This document shows positions 26,487 to 34,515 of a stretch of DNA of 64,000 bases, in pieces. Each line of letters begins with the position of its first letter. Positions within the stretch are counted from its first letter, which is position 1. The translations under genes were made by a program, and so were the position numbers. Source of the DNA: an uncultured Lachnospiraceae bacterium (lineage in GTDB: Bacteria; Bacillota; Clostridia; Lachnospirales; Lachnospiraceae); contig CAMKQH010000011.1 of NCBI GenBank assembly GCA_946414885.1, forward strand, positions 55,193-119,192, in the 5' to 3' direction. Under the pieces are notes generated by a model, which was not told where the DNA came from, did no database searches, and was given only the letters and a program-made list of their open reading frames with translations.

Positions 26487-26541
26487 TTGTTTTCAGGGAC
26501 GTCCCTGCGGGGATGCATTGTTACGAGAGAGAGGAATGAAT

Positions 26542-27309
26542 ATGGTACGAATCATAATGCGCGGCTGTAACGGCAAAATGGGTCAGAGCATCAGCGGCAT
26601 TGTCGCTGCGGATCCGGAGACGGAAATGGTTGCGGGAATTGACGTTAGAGATGAAGGAAGAAATCCCTATCCGGTATTTACGGACCTGAGGGATTGCAAC
26701 GCAGAGGCGGATTGCTTAATCGATTTTTCCAGCCCGAACGGCGTGGAGGATATGTTGGATTATTGCGTGGAGAAGAACCTTCCCTGCGTGCTCTGCACGA
26801 CGGGACTTAGTCAGAGTCAGTTGGCAAAGGTGGAGGAAGCTTCCAAGAAGGTGGCGATCCTTAAGTCAGCAAACATGTCCCTTGGAATCAACCTGCTTTT
26901 GAAGATGCTGAAGGACGCGGCAAGTGTTCTTGCACCTGCAGGCTTCGACATTGAGATTGTGGAAAAACATCACAATTTGAAGCTGGACGCACCCAGCGGC
27001 ACGGCACTTGCGCTGGCGGATTCCATCAACGAGGAGCTTAATAACGAGTATGAATACGTCTATGACAGAAGCTCCAGAAGACAAAAGCGCCCGCAGAAAG
27101 AGATCGGCATCAGTGCGGTTCGCGGCGGCACCATCGTTGGTGATCACGACGTGATCTTCGCGGGTGAGGATGAAGTCATTACGTTCTCCCATTCCGCTTA
27201 TTCCAAGGCCGTGTTTGGAAAGGGAGCCGTACAGGCTGCTAAATTCCTGGCAGGTAAGGGCCCTGGTTTCTACAACATGGGCGACGTGATCGAAGGAATT
27301 CTTTCTTAA
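26542..27309 (+). CDS. dapB: 4-hydroxy-tetrahydrodipicolinate reductase
   Basis: A 255-residue NAD(P)H-dependent reductase, second step of the branch. The N-terminal Rossmann motif GCNGKMGQ is at 8-15, the central LCTTGLSQSQ and MSLGINLL are typical, and EKHHNLKLDAPSGTA holds the catalytic His-His and Lys. The ATG at 26542 is best placed relative to AGAGAGG; another ATG 6 bp earlier is too close. A 14-bp palindrome (CAGGGACGTCCCTG, about 26493-26506) lies between dapA and dapB, function unknown. Same transcript as dapA. Confidence 0.95.
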   Translation: MVRIIMRGCNGKMGQSISGIVAADPETEMVAGIDVRDEGRNPYPVFTDLRDCNAEADCLIDFSSPNGVEDMLDYCVEKNLPCVLCTTGLSQSQLAKVEEASKKVAILKSANMSLGINLLLKMLKDAASVLAPAGFDIEIVEKHHNLKLDAPSGTALALADSINEELNNEYEYVYDRSSRRQKRPQKEIGISAVRGGTIVGDHDVIFAGEDEVITFSHSAYSKAVFGKGAVQAAKFLAGKGPGFYNMGDVIEGILS

Positions 27310-27326
27310 AGCGAATAATGACTTAT

Positions 27327-27367
27327 AAAAGGAGGCTGGCATGAACTTGCGTGGCCTCCTTTTTTTT
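27327..27367 (+). terminator. Intrinsic terminator after dapB
   Basis: Stem AAAAGGAGGC (27327-27336) with GCCTCCTTTT (27354-27363) followed by a T-run. It ends the dapAB transcript before the convergent lipoprotein gene. Confidence 0.88.
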
Positions 27368-27387
27368 GGAGCCGGTCCCGCGAATGG

Positions 27388-27762
27388 CTAACGGGCGTTT
27401 GTACCCGCCGAATGACCGGTGGTACCGCCGAGACTATCAACGTCGTCAAAGGCATCACTGGCGTCATGAATCAGATCTTCGGCACCGCTTTTGAGGTCCT
27501 CGCCCAGGTCACTGATCGCACCGTCGTCGGTATCCGGCAAAAGGGTCTCTGAGGGTAGCGTTACGTCGGGATTGACAATGGAAATATTATCGGTGGGATT
27601 GGCACCGCCTTTGTCAAGATAGTCGTTCCCCGGCAGGGGAGAGTGCGTTCCTGCCAGGTCTCCGGAGGTTGTTCCGCCGTCTGCATCGCCAGTCGTGCAT
27701 GCGCCTGCAAAGCACAAAAAGCATAACGTCAGACCAAGGATGAGTAATCTTTTCTTTTTCAT
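27388..27762 (-). CDS. Small Asp/Gly-rich lipoprotein
   Basis: A 124-residue exported protein: basic MKKKR start, hydrophobic segment and a lipobox ending at Cys22 (CFAGAC). The mature part is low-complexity, rich in Gly, Asp, Thr and Ser, with no fold I recognise. The ATG at 27762 is chosen because GAGGA is 9 bp upstream on the minus strand. It is a single gene, convergent with dapB. Confidence 0.65.
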   Translation of the reverse strand: MKKKRLLILGLTLCFLCFAGACTTGDADGGTTSGDLAGTHSPLPGNDYLDKGGANPTDNISIVNPDVTLPSETLLPDTDDGAISDLGEDLKSGAEDLIHDASDAFDDVDSLGGTTGHSAGTNAR

Positions 27763-27915
27763 AATCTGTTTTCCTCGTTTCTGCATCACTTTTCATGGAC
27801 GTAAGTGAAACTGCGGCCTGCGAAAGTGATGCTGACGCAGGTCTTTATGCTAGTATGCAATGATTTACGTAAAGTATACGTAGATTTCGTTCTTTTCAAA
27901 AACGACGTTATTTGG

Positions 27916-27921
27916 TATAAT
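27916..27921 (+). promoter_or_regulatory. -10 element of the hisA promoter
   Basis: TATAAT at 27916-27921, with TTTTCA (27893-27898) 17 bp upstream as a weak -35. It lies 31 bp before the hisA start codon. Confidence 0.55.
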
Positions 27922-27952
27922 AAAATCGTTTTATAAAAGGGAGGATCATTCA

Positions 27953-28744
27953 GTGGAATTTAGGCCATGCATTGACGTACATAACGGAAAGGTGAAGCAG
28001 ATCGTAGGCTCGAGTCTGCAGGATCAGGGGGATCAGGCGGCGGAGAATTTTGTCGCCACGCAGGATGCGGATTATTACGCAAGGCTTTATCGGGAGGCGA
28101 ACGTCCGGGGCGGACACGTGATCTTGTTAAATGCCGTTGGCAGCGAGTACTATGAGGCGACGAAGGCGCAGGCAAAGAAGGCGCTTTCCGCGTGGCCGGG
28201 AGGACTTCAGGTTGGCGGCGGCATCCGGAGCGACAATGCAAAAGAGTTTTTGGATGCGGGTGCATCCCACGTGATCGTAACCTCCTACGTTTTTCAGGAC
28301 GGCGTGATCCGGTATGACAGGCTGGAGGAACTGAAAAAGGTCGTGGGAAAACAAAGACTGGTATTGGACGTCAGCTGTCGCAGGGTCGGGGACGAGTATT
28401 TTGTCGTGACGGACCGATGGCAGAAACTGACGAAAGAGAAGATTTCGACGGAGCTATTAGACCGGCTCTCTGCATATTGCGATGAGTTTTTGATCCACGC
28501 GGTTGACGTGGAAGGGAAAAACGGCGGAATTGAGCAGGAGCTGGTAAAGATGCTTGGACAGTATGAAGGGATTCCCATGACGTACGCGGGCGGCGTGCAT
28601 TCCTATGAGGACGTCCGGCTGTTGGGGGAATTGGCGAAGGGCCGGCTGAACGTGACGGTTGGCAGCGCCTTGGATTTGTTTGGCGGGAAACTGTCATGGA
28701 AGAAAATACTAAAAGAATGTAAGAAATTTGCCGATATAAATTAG
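27953..28744 (+). CDS. hisA: HisA-type phosphoribosyl isomerase, eukaryotic (HIS6) type
   Basis: A 263-residue TIM barrel for the fourth step of histidine synthesis (ProFAR to PRFAR). The N-terminal FRPCIDVHNGKVKQIVGSSL is the pattern of the eukaryotic-type enzyme (yeast HIS6) rather than the common bacterial form. The phosphate-binding ends LQVGGGIR and MTYAGGV, and the strand HAVDVEGKNGG, are present. GTG start with GGGAGG 8 bp upstream. It stands alone, outside any his operon, next to a LytM-like gene. Confidence 0.82.
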   Translation: MEFRPCIDVHNGKVKQIVGSSLQDQGDQAAENFVATQDADYYARLYREANVRGGHVILLNAVGSEYYEATKAQAKKALSAWPGGLQVGGGIRSDNAKEFLDAGASHVIVTSYVFQDGVIRYDRLEELKKVVGKQRLVLDVSCRRVGDEYFVVTDRWQKLTKEKISTELLDRLSAYCDEFLIHAVDVEGKNGGIEQELVKMLGQYEGIPMTYAGGVHSYEDVRLLGELAKGRLNVTVGSALDLFGGKLSWKKILKECKKFADIN

Positions 28745-28788
28745 ATGGGTTCATTTATCTTGATTGTCTGTCGGCAGGAGGAAAACAA

Positions 28789-29538
28789 ATGGAAGGAAGT
28801 AAGCAGAAGAAAACGACGAACCACGTGATCATCGTGACTTCAGATGCCGTAGACGCAAACGTACGACAATTTAAGATCCGGACTTGGGTCCTGGGTTTGA
28901 TCATGATCGTCCTTTTTGCGGCTTTTGGCGCATTACTTGGGTATTTGTTTTACGAGGAAAGAATCTGGCAGGCTGCCATCGATAAAAGTGATCAGCAGCT
29001 CCGTGCGATGGAAGAACTGACGGCGGAAAAGGACCGGGTGAAGGCTGCCATGGAACGTAAGGAGCAGCAGCTGAATCAGGAGATTCAGACTTTGGAGAAT
29101 GAAGTCGAGGTTTTGTCCACGACTTTAAATGAAAAGGTGGAGAGTGAGAAGAAACTGATGGAAGAGCTAGAGAAGCTCAGCGTTCCCACGGGATTTCCCA
29201 TCAATGGTTCAGCTACGGACATTGAAACGACCGGAATTGACAGGCCCTCCGCAAAGATCACCGCGCTTCCGGGCACCATGGTGATCGCTTCCGCAAGGGG
29301 AACCGTCATTGCAGTGAATGACGACGTTGAATACGGTCACAACGTTTGGGTGGATCACGGAAATGGATACGTTACCATTTACCGCAATCAGGGTACGCCC
29401 TTCGTAAAGCGCGGAGATGAGGTCTTTCTGGGTACGGCGCTCTTTTTGATCGATGAAAAAGGGACCAGCGTTGGATATCAGATCATGTTGGACGGAAATT
29501 ACGTAAATCCGCTGGACTTGATCGAGATCAAAGGCTGA
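28789..29538 (+). CDS. Membrane-anchored degenerate LytM (M23-like) protein with coiled coil
   Basis: A 249-residue protein: cytoplasmic start, one membrane helix (about 33-55), a long coiled coil (about 60-130, rich in Glu/Lys/Gln), then an M23-like beta domain. The fold is visible in ASARGTVIAVNDDVEYGHNVWVDHG as broken-up blocks (ARGTVIAV, YGHNVWVDHGNGY, VKRGDEVFLG), but the zinc-binding HxH end is replaced by VGYQIMLDG and the first ligand set is lost. It is therefore probably not a peptidase but a binding partner or activator, as EnvC and SpoIIQ are. SpoIIQ pairs with SpoIIIAH, also in this window, but the identity is not proven. Confidence 0.72.
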   Translation: MEGSKQKKTTNHVIIVTSDAVDANVRQFKIRTWVLGLIMIVLFAAFGALLGYLFYEERIWQAAIDKSDQQLRAMEELTAEKDRVKAAMERKEQQLNQEIQTLENEVEVLSTTLNEKVESEKKLMEELEKLSVPTGFPINGSATDIETTGIDRPSAKITALPGTMVIASARGTVIAVNDDVEYGHNVWVDHGNGYVTIYRNQGTPFVKRGDEVFLGTALFLIDEKGTSVGYQIMLDGNYVNPLDLIEIKG

Positions 29539-29577
29539 TCCTTTCGGAAAAGGTATTATATAAAAGGTAGTAAATTC

Positions 29578-29868
29578 TTATTTCTGGGGCAGGCGGTTGA
29601 AAACGAGTTCATATCCGTCATTGCCATAGTTTAAGGAACGATTGACGCGGCTGATGGTTGCGGTGGAAGCGCCCGTCTTCTCGGCGATGTCCAAATAGGT
29701 CTTGTGATCCCGGAGCATGGATGCAACTTCGAAGCGCTGGGACAGGGAGAGTAATTCGTTCACCGTGCAAAGATCCTCAAAAAAGGCATAGCATTCGTTT
29801 CTGTCCTTTAAGGTTAAAATGGCATCAAATAAAGAATCAACGGCTTCCGTTTTGATTTTTTTATTCAT
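29578..29868 (-). CDS. YerC/YecD family TrpR-related regulator
   Basis: A 96-residue all-helical DNA-binding protein of the TrpR/YerC-YecD family: LFDAILTLKDRNECYAFFEDL, then LSLSQRFEVASML and the helix-turn-helix KTGASTATISRVNRSLNYG. YerC proteins are thought to regulate transcription; the target is unknown. A GGAGG site precedes the ATG on the minus strand. It faces the DUF1836 gene, and the 165-bp region between holds both promoters. Confidence 0.88.
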   Translation of the reverse strand: MNKKIKTEAVDSLFDAILTLKDRNECYAFFEDLCTVNELLSLSQRFEVASMLRDHKTYLDIAEKTGASTATISRVNRSLNYGNDGYELVFNRLPQK

Positions 29869-29992
29869 GATTTTTCCTCCAAAGCTTCGCTTTGATACTG
29901 TAAAGTTTTACATAACTGTATTTTAGCATACTAAAGTCTGAAAGTAAAGACCCAACTGACGCGTAAAAGGGAAAAAAAGAGAAACAAAATTC

Positions 29993-30021
29993 TTGCCACG
30001 TCGTTTCGAATACTATATAAT
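29993..30021 (+). promoter_or_regulatory. Sigma-A promoter of the DUF1836 gene
   Basis: -35 TTGCCA (29993-29998), exactly 17 bp, -10 TATAAT (30016-30021), 20 bp before the ATG: a short leader with GGGAGG just after. Confidence 0.8.
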
Positions 30022-30041
30022 ACAAGTGGGAGGTGCCCACT

Positions 30042-30671
30042 ATGACAATCAATGGAGATGACCTGCTGGGCAGCATTCTTGCCAGCTTAGATAGAATTAC
30101 GTTTATTGAACCGGAGGACATTCCGGGGATTGACCTATACATGGATCAGGTAACCAGCTTTATGGACAAGCGTCTTCGTGCCACGGTGAGAACGCCGGGA
30201 GAAGACAGGATCCTGACGAAGACCATGATCAACAATTACGCGAAGAATGATCTGATCCCGCCGCCGATCAAGAAGAAGTATTCGAAGGAACACATTCTTC
30301 TCTTGATCTTTATTTACTATTACAAAGGCATTCTTTCCATCGGCGACATTCAAAAGCTTTTAGAGCCCGTCACGAAGGAGTACTTTGCGTGTGGGGAAGA
30401 GTTTAACTTGGAGAGCGTGTACCGGGAGGTTTTGCGTCTTGAAAAAGGACAGCTGGACGGTCTGAAAGAGGACGTGATCCGTAAGTTCCACGAGGCGGAG
30501 ACGACGTTTGGGGATGCCCCGGAGAGCGGAAAGGAATTCCTTCAGAAGTTTGCTTTTATCTGCATGCTGAGTTATGACGTCTACGTAAAGAAGCTTATGA
30601 TCGAGAAGATGATCGATGAGATCTCGAAATCTGGGGAAACGAAAAAAGAAATGAAAAAAACAAAAGAGTGA
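30042..30671 (+). CDS. DUF1836 family protein
   Basis: A 209-residue cytoplasmic protein matching DUF1836: IPGIDLYMDQVTSFM, the MerR-like helix-turn-helix segment RILTKTMINNYAKNDLIPPP, then KKYSKEHILLLIFIYYYKGILSI and IQKLLEPV. The family is common in Clostridia and probably regulatory, with no known target. ATG after GGGAGG. The stop codon lies inside the terminator stem shared with the convergent XRE gene. Confidence 0.85.
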   Translation: MTINGDDLLGSILASLDRITFIEPEDIPGIDLYMDQVTSFMDKRLRATVRTPGEDRILTKTMINNYAKNDLIPPPIKKKYSKEHILLLIFIYYYKGILSIGDIQKLLEPVTKEYFACGEEFNLESVYREVLRLEKGQLDGLKEDVIRKFHEAETTFGDAPESGKEFLQKFAFICMLSYDVYVKKLMIEKMIDEISKSGETKKEMKKTKE

Positions 30672-30690
30672 TCGCTAAGCGATCACTCTT
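30664..30690. terminator. Bidirectional terminator containing both stop codons
   Basis: Perfect 12-bp stem AAGAGTGATCGC (30664-30675), 3-nt loop TAA, GCGATCACTCTT (30679-30690). The plus-strand stop TGA (30669-30671) and the minus-strand stop (30683-30685) both lie in the stem. An A-run on the left and T-rich DNA on the right suit both directions. Confidence 0.85.
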
Positions 30691-31171
30691 TAATTTTGAT
30701 GTTTTTCATGGCCCAGAGCTTTAATGCGTTGGCATTTGCGCTGATCTTGTCAAGGGAGTCGAGGATTCCCTGGAAATCTTTACGTTCCCATTCCTGAACG
30801 ACGCCGTCTTCGGAAATGGAGATCAAAGTTGCGCGAATGTTTTCGATGTCCTTTAAGGAACCAAGTACCTTCAGGGCCAAACGGTCAAAGTCATCAATCT
30901 CGACTTCATGAACGGTTCCCTTGCCGAGGGGACATTCCCTGGCGCAGTAGGAATTGCAAAGTTCAGGCGTGTTATATGCTTCCGCCATGGCCTTCACCTC
31001 TTCAGGATAGGGCATGATCGCGTCAAGCTCGATCCTTGCAAGTCTGGTTCTGTCAATGCCGATCAGTTCCGCGGCCTTCTCGCGGCTGGAATAATCTTCA
31101 TTCTTTTCGGCCGCTTCGCATCTGGCCTGATAGTACATGTTGTCAGCAGCTTTCGTAGCTTTCTTTCCCAT
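30683..31171 (-). CDS. XRE-family helix-turn-helix regulator
   Basis: A 162-residue protein with an N-terminal helix-turn-helix (SREKAAELIGIDRTRLARIE, then MPYPEEVKAMAEAYNTPEL) followed by a Cys pair region (CNSYCARECPLGKG) that looks like a small metal or redox site, and a helical C-terminus. The start at 31171 is preferred as GAGGG lies just upstream on the minus strand. It is divergent from potA, and XRE regulators are often found next to polyamine genes, so it may control potABCD; this is inference from position. Confidence 0.75.
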   Translation of the reverse strand: MGKKATKAADNMYYQARCEAAEKNEDYSSREKAAELIGIDRTRLARIELDAIMPYPEEVKAMAEAYNTPELCNSYCARECPLGKGTVHEVEIDDFDRLALKVLGSLKDIENIRATLISISEDGVVQEWERKDFQGILDSLDKISANANALKLWAMKNIKIKE

Positions 31172-31306
31172 TCTCCCTCGTAACCTCCGCCCATAAAACG
31201 ATTTTTCAGTAATCACAATCACTTATCATTGTACCTTGAATTCGAAAACTTGTAAATACGTAATTAACATAATTTTAGGATTGTGCTACCTTGAAAAAAA
31301 TGATAA

Positions 31307-31312
31307 TATAAT
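31307..31312 (+). promoter_or_regulatory. -10 element of the potABCD promoter
   Basis: TATAAT at 31307-31312 in an AT-rich region between the divergent XRE gene and potA. No good -35 at 17 bp; TTGTGC (31281-31286) is 20 bp upstream, so an activator or regulator may be needed. Confidence 0.5.
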
Positions 31313-31348
31313 CTGTGATTTTGATAAAAAATCCAGGAGGAAATGACA

Positions 31349-32806
31349 TTGGAAAATACGAAGGATACGCTGATAGAATTAAAGCACGTAAAAAAGGTGT
31401 TCGAGGATGGCGTGACGGTAATTGAGGATCTGAGCCTGGAGATCAAAAAGGGAGAGTTTGTAACCCTCCTTGGTCCTTCCGGCTGCGGCAAGACGACGAT
31501 CCTTCGCATGATCGGCGGCTTTGAAAAACCGACCTCTGGCGAACTGTTGCTGAATGGAAAGGACATTAGCAATTTGCCGCCCAATGAAAGACCGATCAAC
31601 ACGGTCTTTCAAAAGTATGCCCTGTTTCCTCATCTGAACGTATATGACAACATTACCTTTGGCCTGAAGATCAAGGGCGTGGATAAGAAGACTCAGGATG
31701 AGAAGGTAAAGAAGGTTCTGGAGATGGTAGACCTGGAGGGCTTTGAAAAGCGCAGCATCAGCACTCTTTCCGGCGGCCAACAGCAAAGAATCGCCATTGC
31801 GCGCGCCATCGTCAATGAGCCTGAGGTGTTGCTTTTGGACGAGTCCCTGAGCGCCCTGGACGCCAAAATGCGCAAGGAGATGCAGATCGAACTGAAGGAG
31901 ATGCACAAGAAGCTTGGCATCACGTTTATTTTTGTTACCCATGACCAGGAAGAGGCGCTGACCATGTCAGACAAGGTGGTGGTCATGTCTGACGGTGACG
32001 TGCAGCAGATCGGCACGCCAGAGGACATTTACAATGAACCCAAGAATCTGTTTGTCGCTGACTTTATCGGTGAGAGTAACATCTTCAACGGGAAGATGGT
32101 AGGAAAGAAGCTGGTGGAGTTTGGCGGCGCCGTATTCGAGTGCGTGGACGATTATGCGGTGGATACCGTGATCGACGCAGTCGTCCGCCCGGAGGACGTG
32201 GAGATCACGAAGGCCGGTGAGGGAAGAATCCAGGGCGAGGTTTTGTCCTGTGACTTCAAGGGGATTTTCTACGTGACGAACGTTAAGACGGATAAGGCGG
32301 AAATTGAAATCCATAACCTGAAATCTTATCAGATCGGTGAGAAGGTTGGACTTGACCTTGCGCCCGACAGCATTCACATTATTCCTTACGATACTTCCAT
32401 CAATCATTATGAAGGCGAGATCACGGAATACGAGCCCGAGATCGGACTTCGGGTCGTGTTCGAGGACTTTTCCCTCAGAGTGCCCGCGGCTCAGATTTTC
32501 CAGGGATGCAAGACGGAAAACGGAAAGCTTTTGGATGCGGAAGGCAAGGAGATCGCATGGGAGGGCAGGAAGGTCATTGCTTCCTTCGCGCCCGAGGATG
32601 CCACGCTCAGTGATGATGCGGATGCAGGTTTTGTTGCCGGTGACATCTTTAACTTTATTTACATGGATGACCATTATCGTTACCGCGTTAGAAGTGAATC
32701 CGAGGAGGATTACATTGTCAACGATGAGTATCTGTGGAACAACGAGGATCACGTCAGCATCAGCGTTCCCATGGAGAAGTTTAGCTTTGAACTAAAGAAA
32801 GCGTAA
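31349..32806 (+). CDS. potA: Spermidine/putrescine ABC transporter ATP-binding protein PotA
   Basis: A 485-residue ABC ATPase energising polyamine import. Walker A GPSGCGKTT (42-50), Q-loop INTVFQKYALFPH, signature LSGGQQQR (140-147), Walker B LLLDES and the His of FVTHDQEEALTMSD are intact. The C-terminal regulatory TOBE part (from about 240) is longer than usual: PotA is normally about 350-370 residues, and here another roughly 110 residues carry a second TOBE-like strand set ending HVSISVPMEKFSFEL. The TTG at 31349 is 8 bp from AGGAGG; an ATG at 31343 is only 2 bp from it. Confidence 0.9.
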   Translation: MENTKDTLIELKHVKKVFEDGVTVIEDLSLEIKKGEFVTLLGPSGCGKTTILRMIGGFEKPTSGELLLNGKDISNLPPNERPINTVFQKYALFPHLNVYDNITFGLKIKGVDKKTQDEKVKKVLEMVDLEGFEKRSISTLSGGQQQRIAIARAIVNEPEVLLLDESLSALDAKMRKEMQIELKEMHKKLGITFIFVTHDQEEALTMSDKVVVMSDGDVQQIGTPEDIYNEPKNLFVADFIGESNIFNGKMVGKKLVEFGGAVFECVDDYAVDTVIDAVVRPEDVEITKAGEGRIQGEVLSCDFKGIFYVTNVKTDKAEIEIHNLKSYQIGEKVGLDLAPDSIHIIPYDTSINHYEGEITEYEPEIGLRVVFEDFSLRVPAAQIFQGCKTENGKLLDAEGKEIAWEGRKVIASFAPEDATLSDDADAGFVAGDIFNFIYMDDHYRYRVRSESEEDYIVNDEYLWNNEDHVSISVPMEKFSFELKKA

Positions 32807-32822
32807 GCCGGAGGATAATAGG

Positions 32823-33626
32823 TTGAAACAAAAACATGGTTTTCAAAGAAAACAATTGGCGATCCCATACGCCATATTCTTACTCCTTTTTGTGATCCTG
32901 CCGCTGTTGGTGGTAATATTTTATGCCTTCACAAATGAGGATGGTCATTTTTCCCTGGAAAATTACGTTGCGTTTTTCCGCAGCGGAAAGACGGTTGGCA
33001 CGTTGCTTTACAGCATTGTCATTGCCCTGGTGACTACGGTGATCTGTCTTTTGATCGCGTATCCAACGGCATACGTATTGTCCAAGACGGGGCTGAAGTC
33101 GGGGGACGCGCTCCTTTTGCTCTTCGTGCTTCCCATGTGGATCAATTTCACCCTTAGGATCACGGCGCTGAAGGAAATACTGACGCTGATCGAGGGGAAC
33201 CTGGCGTTCCATCCCTTTGCAAACACCATCATCTGCATGGTGTATGACTTTTTGCCCTTCATGATCATGCCCCTGTATAATACGCTCACGAAGCTGGATG
33301 ACAGTTTTATTGAGGCGGCGCAGGACCTTGGCGCAAAGAAGCATCACGTTTTCCTGAAGGTGATCCTGCCTCTTTCCGTGCCTGGCATTGTCAGCGGCGT
33401 GACCATGGTGTTCCTGCCTTCCATGACTAACTACGTGGTGCTTGACATGGTATACAACAGCACGTTTATCATGGGCAGTCTGATCGGAAGCTATTTCAGC
33501 GCATATGACTGGCATAACGGATCCGTGATCTCCATCATTCTGTTACTGATCATCTGCCTGATCACCGCATTGTCGAGCCGCTACACGGAAGGGGAGACGG
33601 ACGGCAGAGTGGGCGCGATGAAATAA
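32823..33626 (+). CDS. potB: Spermidine/putrescine ABC transporter permease PotB
   Basis: A 267-residue permease with six membrane segments and the cytoplasmic EAA loop (EAAQDLGAKKHHVFLKV, about residues 161-177) that docks on PotA. TTG start after GGAGG. It follows potA by 16 bp and is followed by potC, the normal pot order. Confidence 0.92.
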   Translation: MKQKHGFQRKQLAIPYAIFLLLFVILPLLVVIFYAFTNEDGHFSLENYVAFFRSGKTVGTLLYSIVIALVTTVICLLIAYPTAYVLSKTGLKSGDALLLLFVLPMWINFTLRITALKEILTLIEGNLAFHPFANTIICMVYDFLPFMIMPLYNTLTKLDDSFIEAAQDLGAKKHHVFLKVILPLSVPGIVSGVTMVFLPSMTNYVVLDMVYNSTFIMGSLIGSYFSAYDWHNGSVISIILLLIICLITALSSRYTEGETDGRVGAMK

Positions 33627-33671
33627 GATGGAATGATTGGACTGACGAAGTATGGTTCGGAGGAAAAATAG

Positions 33672-34460
33672 ATGAAAAAAGCGATTCGAAACATCTGGAT
33701 CTGGTTGGTTTTGGCGTTTTTGTACGCGCCGATCCTGATCCTTGCATTTTATAGCTTTACCAGCGCGACCATGATCGGAACCGTCAGGGAGTTTTCCCTG
33801 GAGAATTACAAGACGCTCTTTACGACGCCGGAGCTGACGGGCATGATCATTGGGACGTTGATCCTGGCGGTTGGAGTGGCGCTTTTGTCCACACTCCTTG
33901 GAACGGTGGGAGCCATAGGAAGCTTTTACTCCCATAAGCGGGTTCGCAAGGCGATCGAGCTGAGTAATCAGGTGCCGGTGGTAAACGCGGACGTGGTGAC
34001 GGGCTTTTCCGTATGCATTCTCATGATCGTGATCTTTCACGTAAGGAAGGATACCTTTCTTCCCCTGGTGATCGGCCAGACGGCGCTCTGCGTGCCCTTT
34101 GTGTATCTTTCCGTGATCCCCAGACTGAAAAAGATGGATCACAATCTGTACGAGGCAGCCATGGATCTGGGCTGTACGCAGGCACAGGCCCTGTGGAAGG
34201 TAACGATCCCGCAGATCGTGCCGGGAATTACGTCAGGCTTTATGACGGCGATCACGCTGTCCCTGGATGACTATTTCATCGCAACGTACACGAAGCCGGC
34301 AACCTTTGATACGATCAGTACCTACGTGGTGAATGCGACAAAGGGTTCGCAGACATCGATCAAGACGGCGCTCTGGGCGCTTTCCACCATTATTTTTGTG
34401 GTGGTGGTTTTGATCGTTGTTTTGGCAAACCGCGTGGGCAACAAGGAAGAGAGCCGATAG
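33672..34460 (+). CDS. potC: Spermidine/putrescine ABC transporter permease PotC
   Basis: A 262-residue second permease with six membrane segments and EAA loop (EAAMDLGCTQAQALWKV). LSLDDYFIATYTKP near the C-terminus is typical of PotC. ATG start after GGAGG. Pairs with PotB in the membrane. Confidence 0.92.
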   Translation: MKKAIRNIWIWLVLAFLYAPILILAFYSFTSATMIGTVREFSLENYKTLFTTPELTGMIIGTLILAVGVALLSTLLGTVGAIGSFYSHKRVRKAIELSNQVPVVNADVVTGFSVCILMIVIFHVRKDTFLPLVIGQTALCVPFVYLSVIPRLKKMDHNLYEAAMDLGCTQAQALWKVTIPQIVPGITSGFMTAITLSLDDYFIATYTKPATFDTISTYVVNATKGSQTSIKTALWALSTIIFVVVVLIVVLANRVGNKEESR

Positions 34461-34515
34461 TAACGTATCGCCCTGGCGGCTGGATGCCGGCCGGGCTGAT
34501 GGGAAGGATGAAACC

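Noticed and set aside
26493..26506. 14-bp palindrome CAGGGACGTCCCTG between dapA and dapB as an operator
   Set aside because: No second copy or known protein site was found, and dapAB control is explained by the riboswitch; noted only in the dapB entry.
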